Origin: UBA1738 sp045538755
Lineage (GTDB): Bacteria; Bacillota; Clostridia; UBA1381
NCBI GenBank assembly: GCA_045538755.1
Contig: JAZQEC010000044.1
Coordinates: 1 to 64,000, forward strand
Length of the DNA: 64,000 bases
Direction: 5' to 3'
The notes under the pieces are model-generated. The model ran no database searches, was not told where the DNA came from, and was given only the letters and a program-made list of their open reading frames with translations. Shown here piece after piece: positions 18,712 to 27,130 of this stretch (its first letter is position 1; every line of letters begins with the position of its first letter). A program made the position numbers and the translations under genes.

Positions 18712-19297
18712 AGGTTCGCTTTTTGTAATATCTGGACCTTCCGGAACAGGAAAAGGAACTCTTTGTACAGAGCTTTTAAAGGAAGACAACATATTTCTTT
18801 CAATTTCTGCTACAACACGCGATAAACGCAACGGTGAAATAGAAGGAGTTACATATTTTTACACCACCGAAGACAATTTTAAAAGTATGATTGAAAGCGG
18901 TGAAATGCTTGAATATGCTGTGTATAGCGGAAATTACTACGGTACTCCGAAAAAAGCAGTATGCGATATGTTAGAGGACGGCAAAAATGTAATTTTAGAA
19001 ATTGAAGCACAGGGTGCACTTAAGGTAAAAGAAGTAATGCCCGAAGCGGTACTGATTTTTGTAGTTCCGCCGTCAATTTCTGAACTGCGCAAGCGTCTTA
19101 CTGAACGTGGAAGAGAAGATGACGATGAAATTGAGCGTCGTATAGAGGCAGCAAAATGGGAATTTTCACAGTCGCCTAAATATAACTATGTTATAGTTAA
19201 CGATGACCTGACAAGATGTGTCGGAGAAACGTTAAATATTATAAAAGCAACAAATGATAGACAGCAGATGATAGAAAAATTATTAAAAGAAATATAA
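18701..19297 (+). CDS. gmk: Guanylate kinase
   Basis: A 198-aa kinase converting GMP to GDP with ATP. The P-loop 'ISGPSGTGKGT' is at about 9-19, followed by 'SISATTRDKRNGEIEGVTYFY', the GMP-binding segment with the conserved RxxR-like and Tyr residues. The frame is open from GTG 18695. The ATG at 18701 (or 18704) lies 6-9 bases after GGAGG and overlaps the end of remA by 11 bp, indicating translational coupling. Confidence 0.93.
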   Translation: MMSKGSLFVISGPSGTGKGTLCTELLKEDNIFLSISATTRDKRNGEIEGVTYFYTTEDNFKSMIESGEMLEYAVYSGNYYGTPKKAVCDMLEDGKNVILEIEAQGALKVKEVMPEAVLIFVVPPSISELRKRLTERGREDDDEIERRIEAAKWEFSQSPKYNYVIVNDDLTRCVGETLNIIKATNDRQQMIEKLLKEI

Positions 19298-19311
19298 GGA
19301 GAAATGTTATT

Positions 19312-19527
19312 ATGATGATCAAACCAGGAATTAGTGCACTTGAAAAATGTGTAGAGGACGGATGCAGATACATCCTCGTTACAATGGCTGCAAAAAGAGC
19401 AAGAATGCTCGGCAAAAATGATGATTGCACAGTTGCGTGTGATTCAGAAAACCCTGTTTCAAAGGCTGTTATGGAAATTTCATGCGGCAAAATCGGTTAT
19501 AAGCCGATAAAGTTAGAAGACAAATAA
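19312..19527 (+). CDS. rpoZ: RNA polymerase subunit omega
   Basis: A 71-aa omega subunit. The N-terminal 'KPGISALEKCVEDGCRYILVTMAAKRARML' contains the conserved helix that clasps the beta-prime C-terminus. It follows gmk by 14 bp with AAGGAGAA before the ATG, the normal gmk-rpoZ order. It promotes assembly and stability of RNA polymerase. Confidence 0.9.
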   Translation: MMIKPGISALEKCVEDGCRYILVTMAAKRARMLGKNDDCTVACDSENPVSKAVMEISCGKIGYKPIKLEDK

Positions 19528-19545
19528 TTTGGAGGTAAAAATTCC

Positions 19546-21963
19546 TTGATTGCAGAGGTAATTGTTAATTACAAGTCAAAAAGTGTTGATAAGGTATTTG
19601 ATTATGCTGTTGGCGATGAGCTTGTACCTGAAATTGGTGTGGGCTCGTGTGTCATAGTACCGTTCGGCACTAAAAATAAGCCGCGCGAGGCTTATGTAAT
19701 GGCTGTCAAGGAATCTTCAAATGCAAAAAATCTCAAATCAGTTGTAAGACTGGCAAAAGACATCCGTCTTTTTGACGAAAAACAGCTTGAACTTATAAAC
19801 TGGATGCGTGAAAAATATCTTGTAACATATCTTGACGCAATCCACGCAGTTGCGCCTTCAGGAACAGATGTAAAGCAGGAAGAGTGGATAGTGCTTATTT
19901 CTTCTAAAAAAGAAGATAATGAGATTGTAAAAGTGCTTTTAGAAAACGGCGGAGCTGTTGAAATAAACAGGCTTATGGAGTTTTTTGAAGGAAATATAAA
20001 AAAAGCGCTTTCAGCACTTGAAAAAGCCGGAGTAATAAGGACTGAATTTCGTGACAGCCGTATGGTAAGGGATAAAACAGTGCGTGTTGCGGAGATTTTG
20101 GTAGAAAGCGAATCAGTGCCGCAAATTCAGGAATCCCTTGAAAAAAGCAATGCGTTTGTTCAGGCGAAAATGCTTGAAATTCTTGCAGAATGCGGCAGAC
20201 TCTCTCTTTTTGATATGGTACATTTTTCAGGTGGCTCATATAACGCAATAAGAGCGCTTGAAAAAAAAGGTTATATTAAAACCTTTGACGTAACTGTTAT
20301 GAGGGAGATAGATAGCGATGAAATGGCTGAATCAAAAAAGCCGGAGCTTACAAGTGAACAGAAAACCGTTTTAGATAGCCTATATTCTGCATTGGAAAAA
20401 GGCGAGTATAAGCCGTATCTTTTGCACGGTGTAACAGGCTCGGGAAAAACCGAGGTCTATATGCGTATAATTGAGAAATGCGTCGAAGACGGAAAACAAG
20501 CGATTGTGCTTGTGCCGGAAATCTCGCTTACACCGCAGATGGTTTCAAGATTCAAATCAAGGTTTGGAGGGAAAATCGCTATTATCCATAGCGGTCTATC
20601 GCTCGGCGAAAAGTATGACCAGTGGAAAAAAATACGAAACGGCGAAGCGGATATTGTAGTTGGTGCGAGGTCAGCGGTTTTTGCACCGCTTGATAATATC
20701 GGTGTCATAATTATGGACGAGGAGCACGAGCAGACATATAAATCTGAAATGTCTCCAAGATATAATACGCATGAGGTTGCACAATTTCGTGCAAAGCAGT
20801 ATAATTCGCTTTTGGTTTTTGCATCAGCAACGCCTCTTATAACAAGCTATTATAAGGCAGAAAAAGGCGAATATGAACTGCTTGAAATGAAAAACAGAGT
20901 AAATAATAATGCTATGCCGAAAGTTTTGACCGTGGACCTTAGGGAAGAGCTTGAAAGCGGGAATAAATCTGTTATAAGCCGAAAACTTCAGGAGGAAATA
21001 TCCCAAAATATTAAAAACGGCGAGCAGACGATACTCTTTTTAAACAGACGAGGATTTTCCACATTCGTTTCCTGCAGAAAGTGCGGATACGTTGCGGAAT
21101 GCCCAAATTGTAGTATTTCGCTCAAATACCACAAATTTGACAATACATTAAGATGTCATTACTGTGGGCATACTATAAAGAATTACACGTCCTGCCCTGA
21201 ATGCAAAAGTAAATATATACGCTATTTCGGAGGCGGAACGCAAAAAGTGGAAGAGGAAATACATAAGCTGTTTCCTGATGCCACAACAATCCGTATGGAT
21301 GTCGACACAACTGGTAAAAAACATTCACACGAGCAGATTTTGAAAAAATTTGAAGAAGAAAAAATTGATATATTAATAGGCACGCAGATGGTTACAAAAG
21401 GTCTTGATTTCCCTGATGTAACGCTTGTTGGCGTAATTTCTGCGGACACTATTTTAAATATAGACGATTACAGGTCCCAAGAACGCACTTTTTCAGTTTT
21501 AGAGCAGGTTACCGGAAGAGCTGGCAGAAGCAAAAAGACCGGAAGAAGCGTGATTCAGACGTACAGTCCGGACAATAAAGCAATTCAGCTTATGCAGGAG
21601 CATAACTATCATGCCTTTTATAAAGAAGAGCTTGCCATAAGAAAAGCTATGTGGTATCCACCGTTTTGTGAAATTATTTCGGTAATATTTTCAGGTGGCA
21701 GCGAAAATGTAACAGCGCAGTGTGCAAAGTTTTTTGCAAAGAATCTTGCTGATGAAGAAACGCAAAAAATACAGCTTTTAGGGCCTATTCCTGCGTATAT
21801 ATCCAAAATAAAGAATAAATATATATACAGAATGATAATAAAATGTGAAAATAGCGACGCTCTTAGTGGAATTCTTGTTTTTGCACAGAATGAGTGCCGT
21901 AAAAATGCAAATTATGATAATATTACAATAGTTATAGATAAGAATCCGAATAACATGGGGTGA
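19546..21963 (+). CDS. priA: Primosomal replication restart helicase PriA
   Basis: An 805-aa DEAH-type helicase. Walker A 'LLHGVTGSGKTEVY' (about 292), 'IMDEEHEQTYK' (about 390) and a zinc-binding insertion with four CxxC pairs ('CRKCGY', 'CPNC', 'CHYCGH', 'CPEC', about 510-560) are all visible, and helicase motif VI is near 'GRAGRS'. It recognises forked DNA and reloads DnaB after replication arrest. The start is TTG at 19546, 9 bases after GGAGGT; no ATG fits. def and fmt follow at once. Confidence 0.93.
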   Translation: MIAEVIVNYKSKSVDKVFDYAVGDELVPEIGVGSCVIVPFGTKNKPREAYVMAVKESSNAKNLKSVVRLAKDIRLFDEKQLELINWMREKYLVTYLDAIHAVAPSGTDVKQEEWIVLISSKKEDNEIVKVLLENGGAVEINRLMEFFEGNIKKALSALEKAGVIRTEFRDSRMVRDKTVRVAEILVESESVPQIQESLEKSNAFVQAKMLEILAECGRLSLFDMVHFSGGSYNAIRALEKKGYIKTFDVTVMREIDSDEMAESKKPELTSEQKTVLDSLYSALEKGEYKPYLLHGVTGSGKTEVYMRIIEKCVEDGKQAIVLVPEISLTPQMVSRFKSRFGGKIAIIHSGLSLGEKYDQWKKIRNGEADIVVGARSAVFAPLDNIGVIIMDEEHEQTYKSEMSPRYNTHEVAQFRAKQYNSLLVFASATPLITSYYKAEKGEYELLEMKNRVNNNAMPKVLTVDLREELESGNKSVISRKLQEEISQNIKNGEQTILFLNRRGFSTFVSCRKCGYVAECPNCSISLKYHKFDNTLRCHYCGHTIKNYTSCPECKSKYIRYFGGGTQKVEEEIHKLFPDATTIRMDVDTTGKKHSHEQILKKFEEEKIDILIGTQMVTKGLDFPDVTLVGVISADTILNIDDYRSQERTFSVLEQVTGRAGRSKKTGRSVIQTYSPDNKAIQLMQEHNYHAFYKEELAIRKAMWYPPFCEIISVIFSGGSENVTAQCAKFFAKNLADEETQKIQLLGPIPAYISKIKNKYIYRMIIKCENSDALSGILVFAQNECRKNANYDNITIVIDKNPNNMG

Positions 21964-21967
21964 AGAA

Positions 21968-22420
21968 ATGGCATTAAGAGAGATAAGAAAAAAAGGCGAC
22001 GAAATCCTTTACAAAAAATGTAAGGAAGTAAAAGTTTTTGATAAAAAACTTGCAATTTTGCTTGATGATATGTATGAGACGATGCAAAAATGCGATGGCG
22101 TCGGGCTTGCAGCACCGCAGGTGGGCATATTAAAGAGGGCAGTTGTAATTGATATCGGAGAAGGAAAAATTGAGCTTGTAAATCCGAAAATAATAAAGGC
22201 AGAAGGGTCGCAAATTGGTCAGGAAGGCTGTCTTAGCGTACCTGGAGTATGGGGCGAGGTTGAAAGACCGAATTCTGTAACGGTTGAGGCTTTTGACCGA
22301 AACGGTAATAAATTTCAAATTTCGGGAACTGAACTTTTAGCACGTGCATTTTGTCATGAGCTTGACCACTTAGAGGGTGAGTTGTTTTTGGATAAGGCAA
22401 CAAAAATAGAGGAAAATTAA
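21968..22420 (+). CDS. def: Peptide deformylase
   Basis: A 150-aa metalloenzyme that removes the formyl group from nascent proteins. All three motifs are present: 'GVGLAAPQVG' (about 41), 'EGCLSVPG' (about 87, with the metal Cys) and 'HELDHLEG' (about 129, HExxH). Length is normal for a type 1 enzyme. It is 4 bp after priA and 2 bp before fmt, so translation is probably coupled. Confidence 0.95.
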   Translation: MALREIRKKGDEILYKKCKEVKVFDKKLAILLDDMYETMQKCDGVGLAAPQVGILKRAVVIDIGEGKIELVNPKIIKAEGSQIGQEGCLSVPGVWGEVERPNSVTVEAFDRNGNKFQISGTELLARAFCHELDHLEGELFLDKATKIEEN

Positions 22421-22422
22421 TT

Positions 22423-23346
22423 ATGAAAGTTTTGTTTATGGGAACGCCGGACATTGCGGCAACCTGTCTTTTGGCGCTTTTTGAGAGCGATATTGAGCTT
22501 GTAGGTGCTGTTAGCCAGCCTGATAAGCCAAAGGGCAGAGGACATAAAATGATGCCGACCGATGTAAAGGTGGCGGCAGAAAAAATAGGAATACCTGTTT
22601 TTCAGCCTGAAAGCCTTAAAAACGGCGAGCTTCAGCCGGTTTTAGATGAGCTAAAACCCGATATTATTGCAGTTGTAGCATACGGCAAAATTTTGCCGAA
22701 GTATATTATTGACTATCCAAAATACGGATGTATTAATATGCACGCATCACTTCTTCCAAAGCTTAGAGGTGCTGCTCCGATTCAATGGGCGGTTATAAAC
22801 GGCGACAAAAAAACCGGTGCAACCACAATGCTTATGGACGAAGGTCTTGATACAGGAGATATGCTGCTTTCAGAGGAAATTGAAATCGGAGAGTATGAGA
22901 CATCTGAGGAACTTTTTGAAAGAATGGCAACTCTTGGCGGAAAATTACTTGTAAAAACAATACAGGAAATAAGGGAGATAAAACCCGTGCCGCAAGAGCA
23001 TGAAAAGCATACTTATGCACCGATGATAAAAAAGGAAATGGCGCATATTGACTGGACAAAAACCACAGATGAAATCTCGAAGCTTATTTGCGGAATGAAC
23101 AGCTGGCCGATGGCATACAGCCTTTTGGAAGGCGAGGCTGTGAAAATAATTTCGGCAAGAAAAGGCGGAGCAGTAAACGGAAAATGCGGCGAAATTATCG
23201 GGTACGAAAAGGGAAAAGGGCTCAGGGTAAAAACATCTGACGGCTCAATATATATACTCGTAGCGCAGTTTCCAAACAGTAAACGAATGGGTATAGATGA
23301 GTATTTAAGGGGACACAAAATAGAAAACGGAACAGTTTTTCAATAA
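22423..23346 (+). CDS. fmt: Methionyl-tRNA formyltransferase
   Basis: A 307-aa enzyme that formylates initiator Met-tRNA using 10-formyl-THF. The N-terminal catalytic domain has 'MGTPDIA', 'QPDKPKGRGHKM', the catalytic 'NMHASLLPKLRGAAPIQWA' (Asn and His) and the 'DTGDML' loop; the C-terminal OB fold binds tRNA. It forms the usual functional pair with def directly upstream. Confidence 0.95.
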   Translation: MKVLFMGTPDIAATCLLALFESDIELVGAVSQPDKPKGRGHKMMPTDVKVAAEKIGIPVFQPESLKNGELQPVLDELKPDIIAVVAYGKILPKYIIDYPKYGCINMHASLLPKLRGAAPIQWAVINGDKKTGATTMLMDEGLDTGDMLLSEEIEIGEYETSEELFERMATLGGKLLVKTIQEIREIKPVPQEHEKHTYAPMIKKEMAHIDWTKTTDEISKLICGMNSWPMAYSLLEGEAVKIISARKGGAVNGKCGEIIGYEKGKGLRVKTSDGSIYILVAQFPNSKRMGIDEYLRGHKIENGTVFQ

Positions 23347-23358
23347 GGAGAGAAAGTT

Positions 23359-24045
23359 ATGTTATTTTATGATTCAACTTATATATTGGTTATACTTGGA
23401 TTTTTACTTGCGACACTTGCATCAACAGGCGTGCAGAGTGCATTCAGAAAATATTCACAGGTGAGAAGTTACCGCCACTATACAGGTCTTGATGCGGCTC
23501 GCAAAATTTTAGACGATAACGGTCTTTATAATATCCGTGTTGAGCATACAAGCGGAAATCTTACTGACCACTATGACCCGACAGCAAACGTAATTCGCCT
23601 TTCTGATGCAACTTATAATTCTGACTCCGTTGCGGCAATCGGAGTTGCGGCACACGAAGCAGGTCACGCAGTTCAGCACTCAGTGGGATACGCACCGATT
23701 AAAATAAGAAATTCAATAGTTCCTGCTGTGAATATATGCTCAAGGCTTTCAATGCCGCTCTTTATAATAGGACTTTTACTTGGAGCAACAGGCCTTGCGA
23801 ATGTAGGAATATTCCTGTTCGGCTTTGCACTTATTTTTCAGCTTGTAACACTTCCTGTGGAATTTGATGCAAGCCGCAGAGCTATTAAGATATTGGATTC
23901 GAGTATGATGCTTGATGAACAGGAGCTTGTGGGTGCGAAAAAGGTTTTAAGAGCCGCTGCAATGACTTATGTAGCTGCAGTTTTGGCATCAGCTCTTCAA
24001 CTTTTAAGACTTATACTTTTAAACAACTCAAGAAGAAGAGACTAA
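23359..24045 (+). CDS. Zinc metallopeptidase, YugP family
   Basis: A 228-aa membrane-bound peptidase with an N-terminal transmembrane segment, the zinc motif 'HEAGHAVQH' (HExxH, about residue 98) and two or three further hydrophobic segments (about 115-175 and 200-220). Family members are common between fmt and rsmB in Clostridia. Substrate unknown. AAGGAGAG precedes the ATG. Confidence 0.85.
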   Translation: MLFYDSTYILVILGFLLATLASTGVQSAFRKYSQVRSYRHYTGLDAARKILDDNGLYNIRVEHTSGNLTDHYDPTANVIRLSDATYNSDSVAAIGVAAHEAGHAVQHSVGYAPIKIRNSIVPAVNICSRLSMPLFIIGLLLGATGLANVGIFLFGFALIFQLVTLPVEFDASRRAIKILDSSMMLDEQELVGAKKVLRAAAMTYVAAVLASALQLLRLILLNNSRRRD

Positions 24046-24058
24046 GAGGAAATAATTT

Positions 24059-25339
24059 ATGGTAAATGCAAGAGAGACAGCTCTTTTAACGCTTTATGAA
24101 ATTGAATATAACAGTGCATACTCCAATATGGCTTTAAAGGAAGCACTTATCTCTGATGTCAGCGGACTTGACAAGGCATTTATAACGACACTTGTTTACG
24201 GAGTTGTAAGGCGAAAGCTGACGCTTGACTATATAATTTCAAGGTATTCTAAAACAAAAATTAAGAAAATGTCAAAGTTTGTGCTTTTGGTTCTTAGGAT
24301 GGGAGTTTATCAAATTTATTTTATGGATAAAGTTCCTGATTCTGCAGCAGTAAATGAAAGCGTAAAGCTGGCAAAAAGATACTGCGGAAAATCAGCAGGT
24401 TTTGTAAATGGTATATTACATTCAGTAATAAGAGGCAGAGAAAGCCTTGAATACCCTGACGATAAAGTAAAGTTTTTATCTGTAAAGTATTCATTTACAG
24501 AAGAAACAGTAAAAAACTTTATGCAGTATGATTTTTGTGAAGAGCTTTTGGAAGCACTCAATAAAGAGCCCAAGACTACAATACGTATAAACAGATTAAA
24601 GGGTACTGATTTCGCGCTTGCAAATATAGAACTTGAAAAATCTCCTTTGTATGAATATGCAAGGACTGTATCAGGATTTGACATTTCATCTTCTGTGGAA
24701 TATAAAGAAGGAAAGTTCATAGCGCAAGATGTTGCGGCTATGATGGCTGTTGAGGCACTTGGCCCTAAAAAGGGCGACCATGTTATTGATGTATGTGCAG
24801 CTCCAGGTGGAAAAACAACGCATATAGCCGAGCTTATGGAAAATGAAGGAAGAATAAGCGCATTTGACATTCATCCGCATAAGGTAGAAATTATAAGAAA
24901 AAATGCGCAGCGTATGGGAATAAGTATCATTAATGCTGAAGTTAACGACGCGGCTGTGCTTTCAGAGGATTTGATTGAAACTGCCGACAAGGTTTTGGCG
25001 GATGTGCCGTGTTCGGGACTGGGAATTATAAGACGAAAACCCGACATTAAATGGAATAAGGAAAATATATCAGAGCTTCCTGCCTTGCAGTACCGCATTT
25101 TAGAAAATGCGGCAAGATATCTAAAGTCAGGTGGTGAGCTTGTTTATAGTACTTGTACTTTAAATAAGAAAGAGAATGAAGATGTAATTTGCGAGTTTGT
25201 TAAAAATAATAAGGAGTATGAATTTGTAAAAATCGAACTTCCTGGGACTTTAGCAAGAGAAAACAGCGGATATATCACACTTTATCCAAATATAGATAAT
25301 ACAGACGGATTCTTTATATCCAAGATAAAAAGGGTGTAG
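24059..25339 (+). CDS. rsmB: 16S rRNA (cytosine-967 C5)-methyltransferase RsmB
   Basis: A 426-aa protein with an N-terminal NusB-like RNA-binding domain (1 to about 130) and a SAM methyltransferase domain. The latter contains motif I 'DVCAAPGGKTTH' (about 243), 'DVPCSGLG' (motif IV, Cys) and 'YSTCTLNKKEN' (motif VI, the second catalytic Cys). It methylates C967 of 16S rRNA. It lies 3 bp before rlmN, another rRNA methylase. Confidence 0.92.
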   Translation: MVNARETALLTLYEIEYNSAYSNMALKEALISDVSGLDKAFITTLVYGVVRRKLTLDYIISRYSKTKIKKMSKFVLLVLRMGVYQIYFMDKVPDSAAVNESVKLAKRYCGKSAGFVNGILHSVIRGRESLEYPDDKVKFLSVKYSFTEETVKNFMQYDFCEELLEALNKEPKTTIRINRLKGTDFALANIELEKSPLYEYARTVSGFDISSSVEYKEGKFIAQDVAAMMAVEALGPKKGDHVIDVCAAPGGKTTHIAELMENEGRISAFDIHPHKVEIIRKNAQRMGISIINAEVNDAAVLSEDLIETADKVLADVPCSGLGIIRRKPDIKWNKENISELPALQYRILENAARYLKSGGELVYSTCTLNKKENEDVICEFVKNNKEYEFVKIELPGTLARENSGYITLYPNIDNTDGFFISKIKRV

Positions 25340-25342
25340 GCG

Positions 25343-26362
25343 ATGATTGACTTAAAGGATTTTGAATTTGACGAGCTGGCGAAGTATTTAAAAGGTATGG
25401 GTGAGCCGGCGTTTCGTGCAAAGCAGATTTTTTCATGGCTTCATAAAGGTGTTGAAAGCTTTGATGAAATGTCTAACTTGTCAAAACAAACACGTGCAAG
25501 GCTTTCGGAAGAATGTTTTGTATCAACATTAAAAATCAGAGAAAAATATGTTTCTAAGATAGACAAAACCACAAAATACCTTTTCGAATTGCCGGACGGT
25601 AACTGTATTGAAAGTGTTGTTATGTACTATAAACACGGAATTTCAATATGTATTTCGTCGCAGGTAGGCTGCAGAATGGGTTGCGGCTTTTGTGCATCGA
25701 CAATCGGCGGACTTTATAGAAGCCTTACGCCGGGAGAAATTTTAAATCAGGTCATTTTTGCAAGTAAAGATATCGGAGAGCGGATAAGTAACATCGTTAT
25801 GATGGGAATAGGTGAGCCTCTTGATAACTTTGAAAATGTAATTAAATTTCTTCGTAATGTAAATCATCCTGACGGAATTAATATAGGTTATAGGCATATT
25901 TCTTTGTCAACTTGCGGATTAGTGCCGAGAATTTATGATTTAGCAAAGGAAAATATGCCGATAACGCTTTCTGTGTCGTTGCACGCGCCGAATAACGAAA
26001 TAAGAAACTCAATTATGCCGGTTAATAAGAAATATCCGGTTGAGGAGCTTATAAAGGCGTGCAAGGACTATATAAAAACAACAACACGAAGGATAAGCTT
26101 TGAGTATTCCTTAATAAGCGGAGTCAACGACTCGATTGAGTGTGCTGATGAGCTGGCAAAGCTTTTGTCAGGAATGCTCGCACACGTAAACTTAATTCCT
26201 GTCAATAAAATTGAGGAACGTGATTATAAAAAAGGCGATAAAAAGCAGATAAAGGCATTTTGTGATAGACTTTTGTCGCATGGAATTAATGCAACTGTCC
26301 GACGTGAATTAGGAAGCGATATTCAGGCTTCTTGCGGGCAATTAAGGAAAAGGTTGCTTTAA
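25343..26362 (+). CDS. rlmN: Dual-specificity 23S rRNA/tRNA A2503 methyltransferase RlmN
   Basis: A 339-aa radical SAM enzyme with the CxxxCxxC cluster 'CRMGCGFCAS' (about 112), 'GIGEPLDN' (SAM-binding), the internal 'STCGLVP' and the C-terminal catalytic Cys in 'ASCGQLRKR'. It methylates C2 of A2503 in 23S rRNA and A37 in some tRNAs. It follows rsmB and precedes prpC-prkC-rsgA, a classic order in Bacillota. Confidence 0.95.
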   Translation: MIDLKDFEFDELAKYLKGMGEPAFRAKQIFSWLHKGVESFDEMSNLSKQTRARLSEECFVSTLKIREKYVSKIDKTTKYLFELPDGNCIESVVMYYKHGISICISSQVGCRMGCGFCASTIGGLYRSLTPGEILNQVIFASKDIGERISNIVMMGIGEPLDNFENVIKFLRNVNHPDGINIGYRHISLSTCGLVPRIYDLAKENMPITLSVSLHAPNNEIRNSIMPVNKKYPVEELIKACKDYIKTTTRRISFEYSLISGVNDSIECADELAKLLSGMLAHVNLIPVNKIEERDYKKGDKKQIKAFCDRLLSHGINATVRRELGSDIQASCGQLRKRLL

Positions 26363-26386
26363 TTTTTATAGAAATGAGGTGATTTT

Positions 26387-27112
26387 ATGAGAATGGGTGC
26401 ATACTCCGATATCGGTAGAATGCGAAAAATTAACGAAGACAGTTATTTTTCATATAAAAATGCAAACCTTATTGGCGGAATGGTTGCTGACGGTATGGGC
26501 GGCTGTAACGCAGGGGAAGTTGCGAGCAGGATGACTACCATGATAGTAAAAGACCACATTATACGCAAGTTCAATCCTGATATGGATTATGTAGAGCTTG
26601 CAGAAATGATACGTAGAGCCTTTATTGAGGCTAACAGCGAAATTTACGAATATGCCAGACATCATGAAGAGGCAATGGGAATGGGAACAACGGCATCAAT
26701 GGCATTTGTATTTAAAGGAAAGCTTATAGTTGTCCATGTAGGAGACAGTAGAGTATATACAGTGACAGAAAGTAGTATCAGGCAGATAACGACAGACCAT
26801 TCTTTAGTTCAGGAGCTGCTTAGTCGCGGAAGGATAACGAGCGATGACGCAAAAAATCACCCTCAGAAAAATGTAATAACTCGTGCGATTGGTACAGAGC
26901 CGTCGATAAAGGTAGACGTAAGCATTCAGGATTATAATGGTGAAACGGTTTGTATAAGCTCGGACGGACTTACGAATCTTGTAAGCGATATGCAGATTAT
27001 GAGTATAATAAACGGATGCGAAGATTTGCAGGAAGCCGCAAATGAGCTTGTAGCTTTTGCAAATAAAAAGGGTGGTATGGATAACATCACATGCCTTGTG
27101 TTTGATATATAA
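26387..27112 (+). CDS. prpC: PP2C-type protein phosphatase (Stp/PrpC)
   Basis: A 241-aa metal-dependent phosphatase. PP2C motifs are visible: 'DIGRMRKINEDSYF' (about 8), 'VADGMGGCNAGEVAS', 'GTTASMAFVF', 'HVGDSRVYTV' and 'GGMDNITCLVF' near the end. It dephosphorylates targets of the PrkC kinase encoded immediately downstream, the two forming the standard reversible Ser/Thr phosphorylation pair. Confidence 0.93.
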   Translation: MRMGAYSDIGRMRKINEDSYFSYKNANLIGGMVADGMGGCNAGEVASRMTTMIVKDHIIRKFNPDMDYVELAEMIRRAFIEANSEIYEYARHHEEAMGMGTTASMAFVFKGKLIVVHVGDSRVYTVTESSIRQITTDHSLVQELLSRGRITSDDAKNHPQKNVITRAIGTEPSIKVDVSIQDYNGETVCISSDGLTNLVSDMQIMSIINGCEDLQEAANELVAFANKKGGMDNITCLVFDI

Positions 27113-27130
27113 TTGAAGGGAGATTTTTCG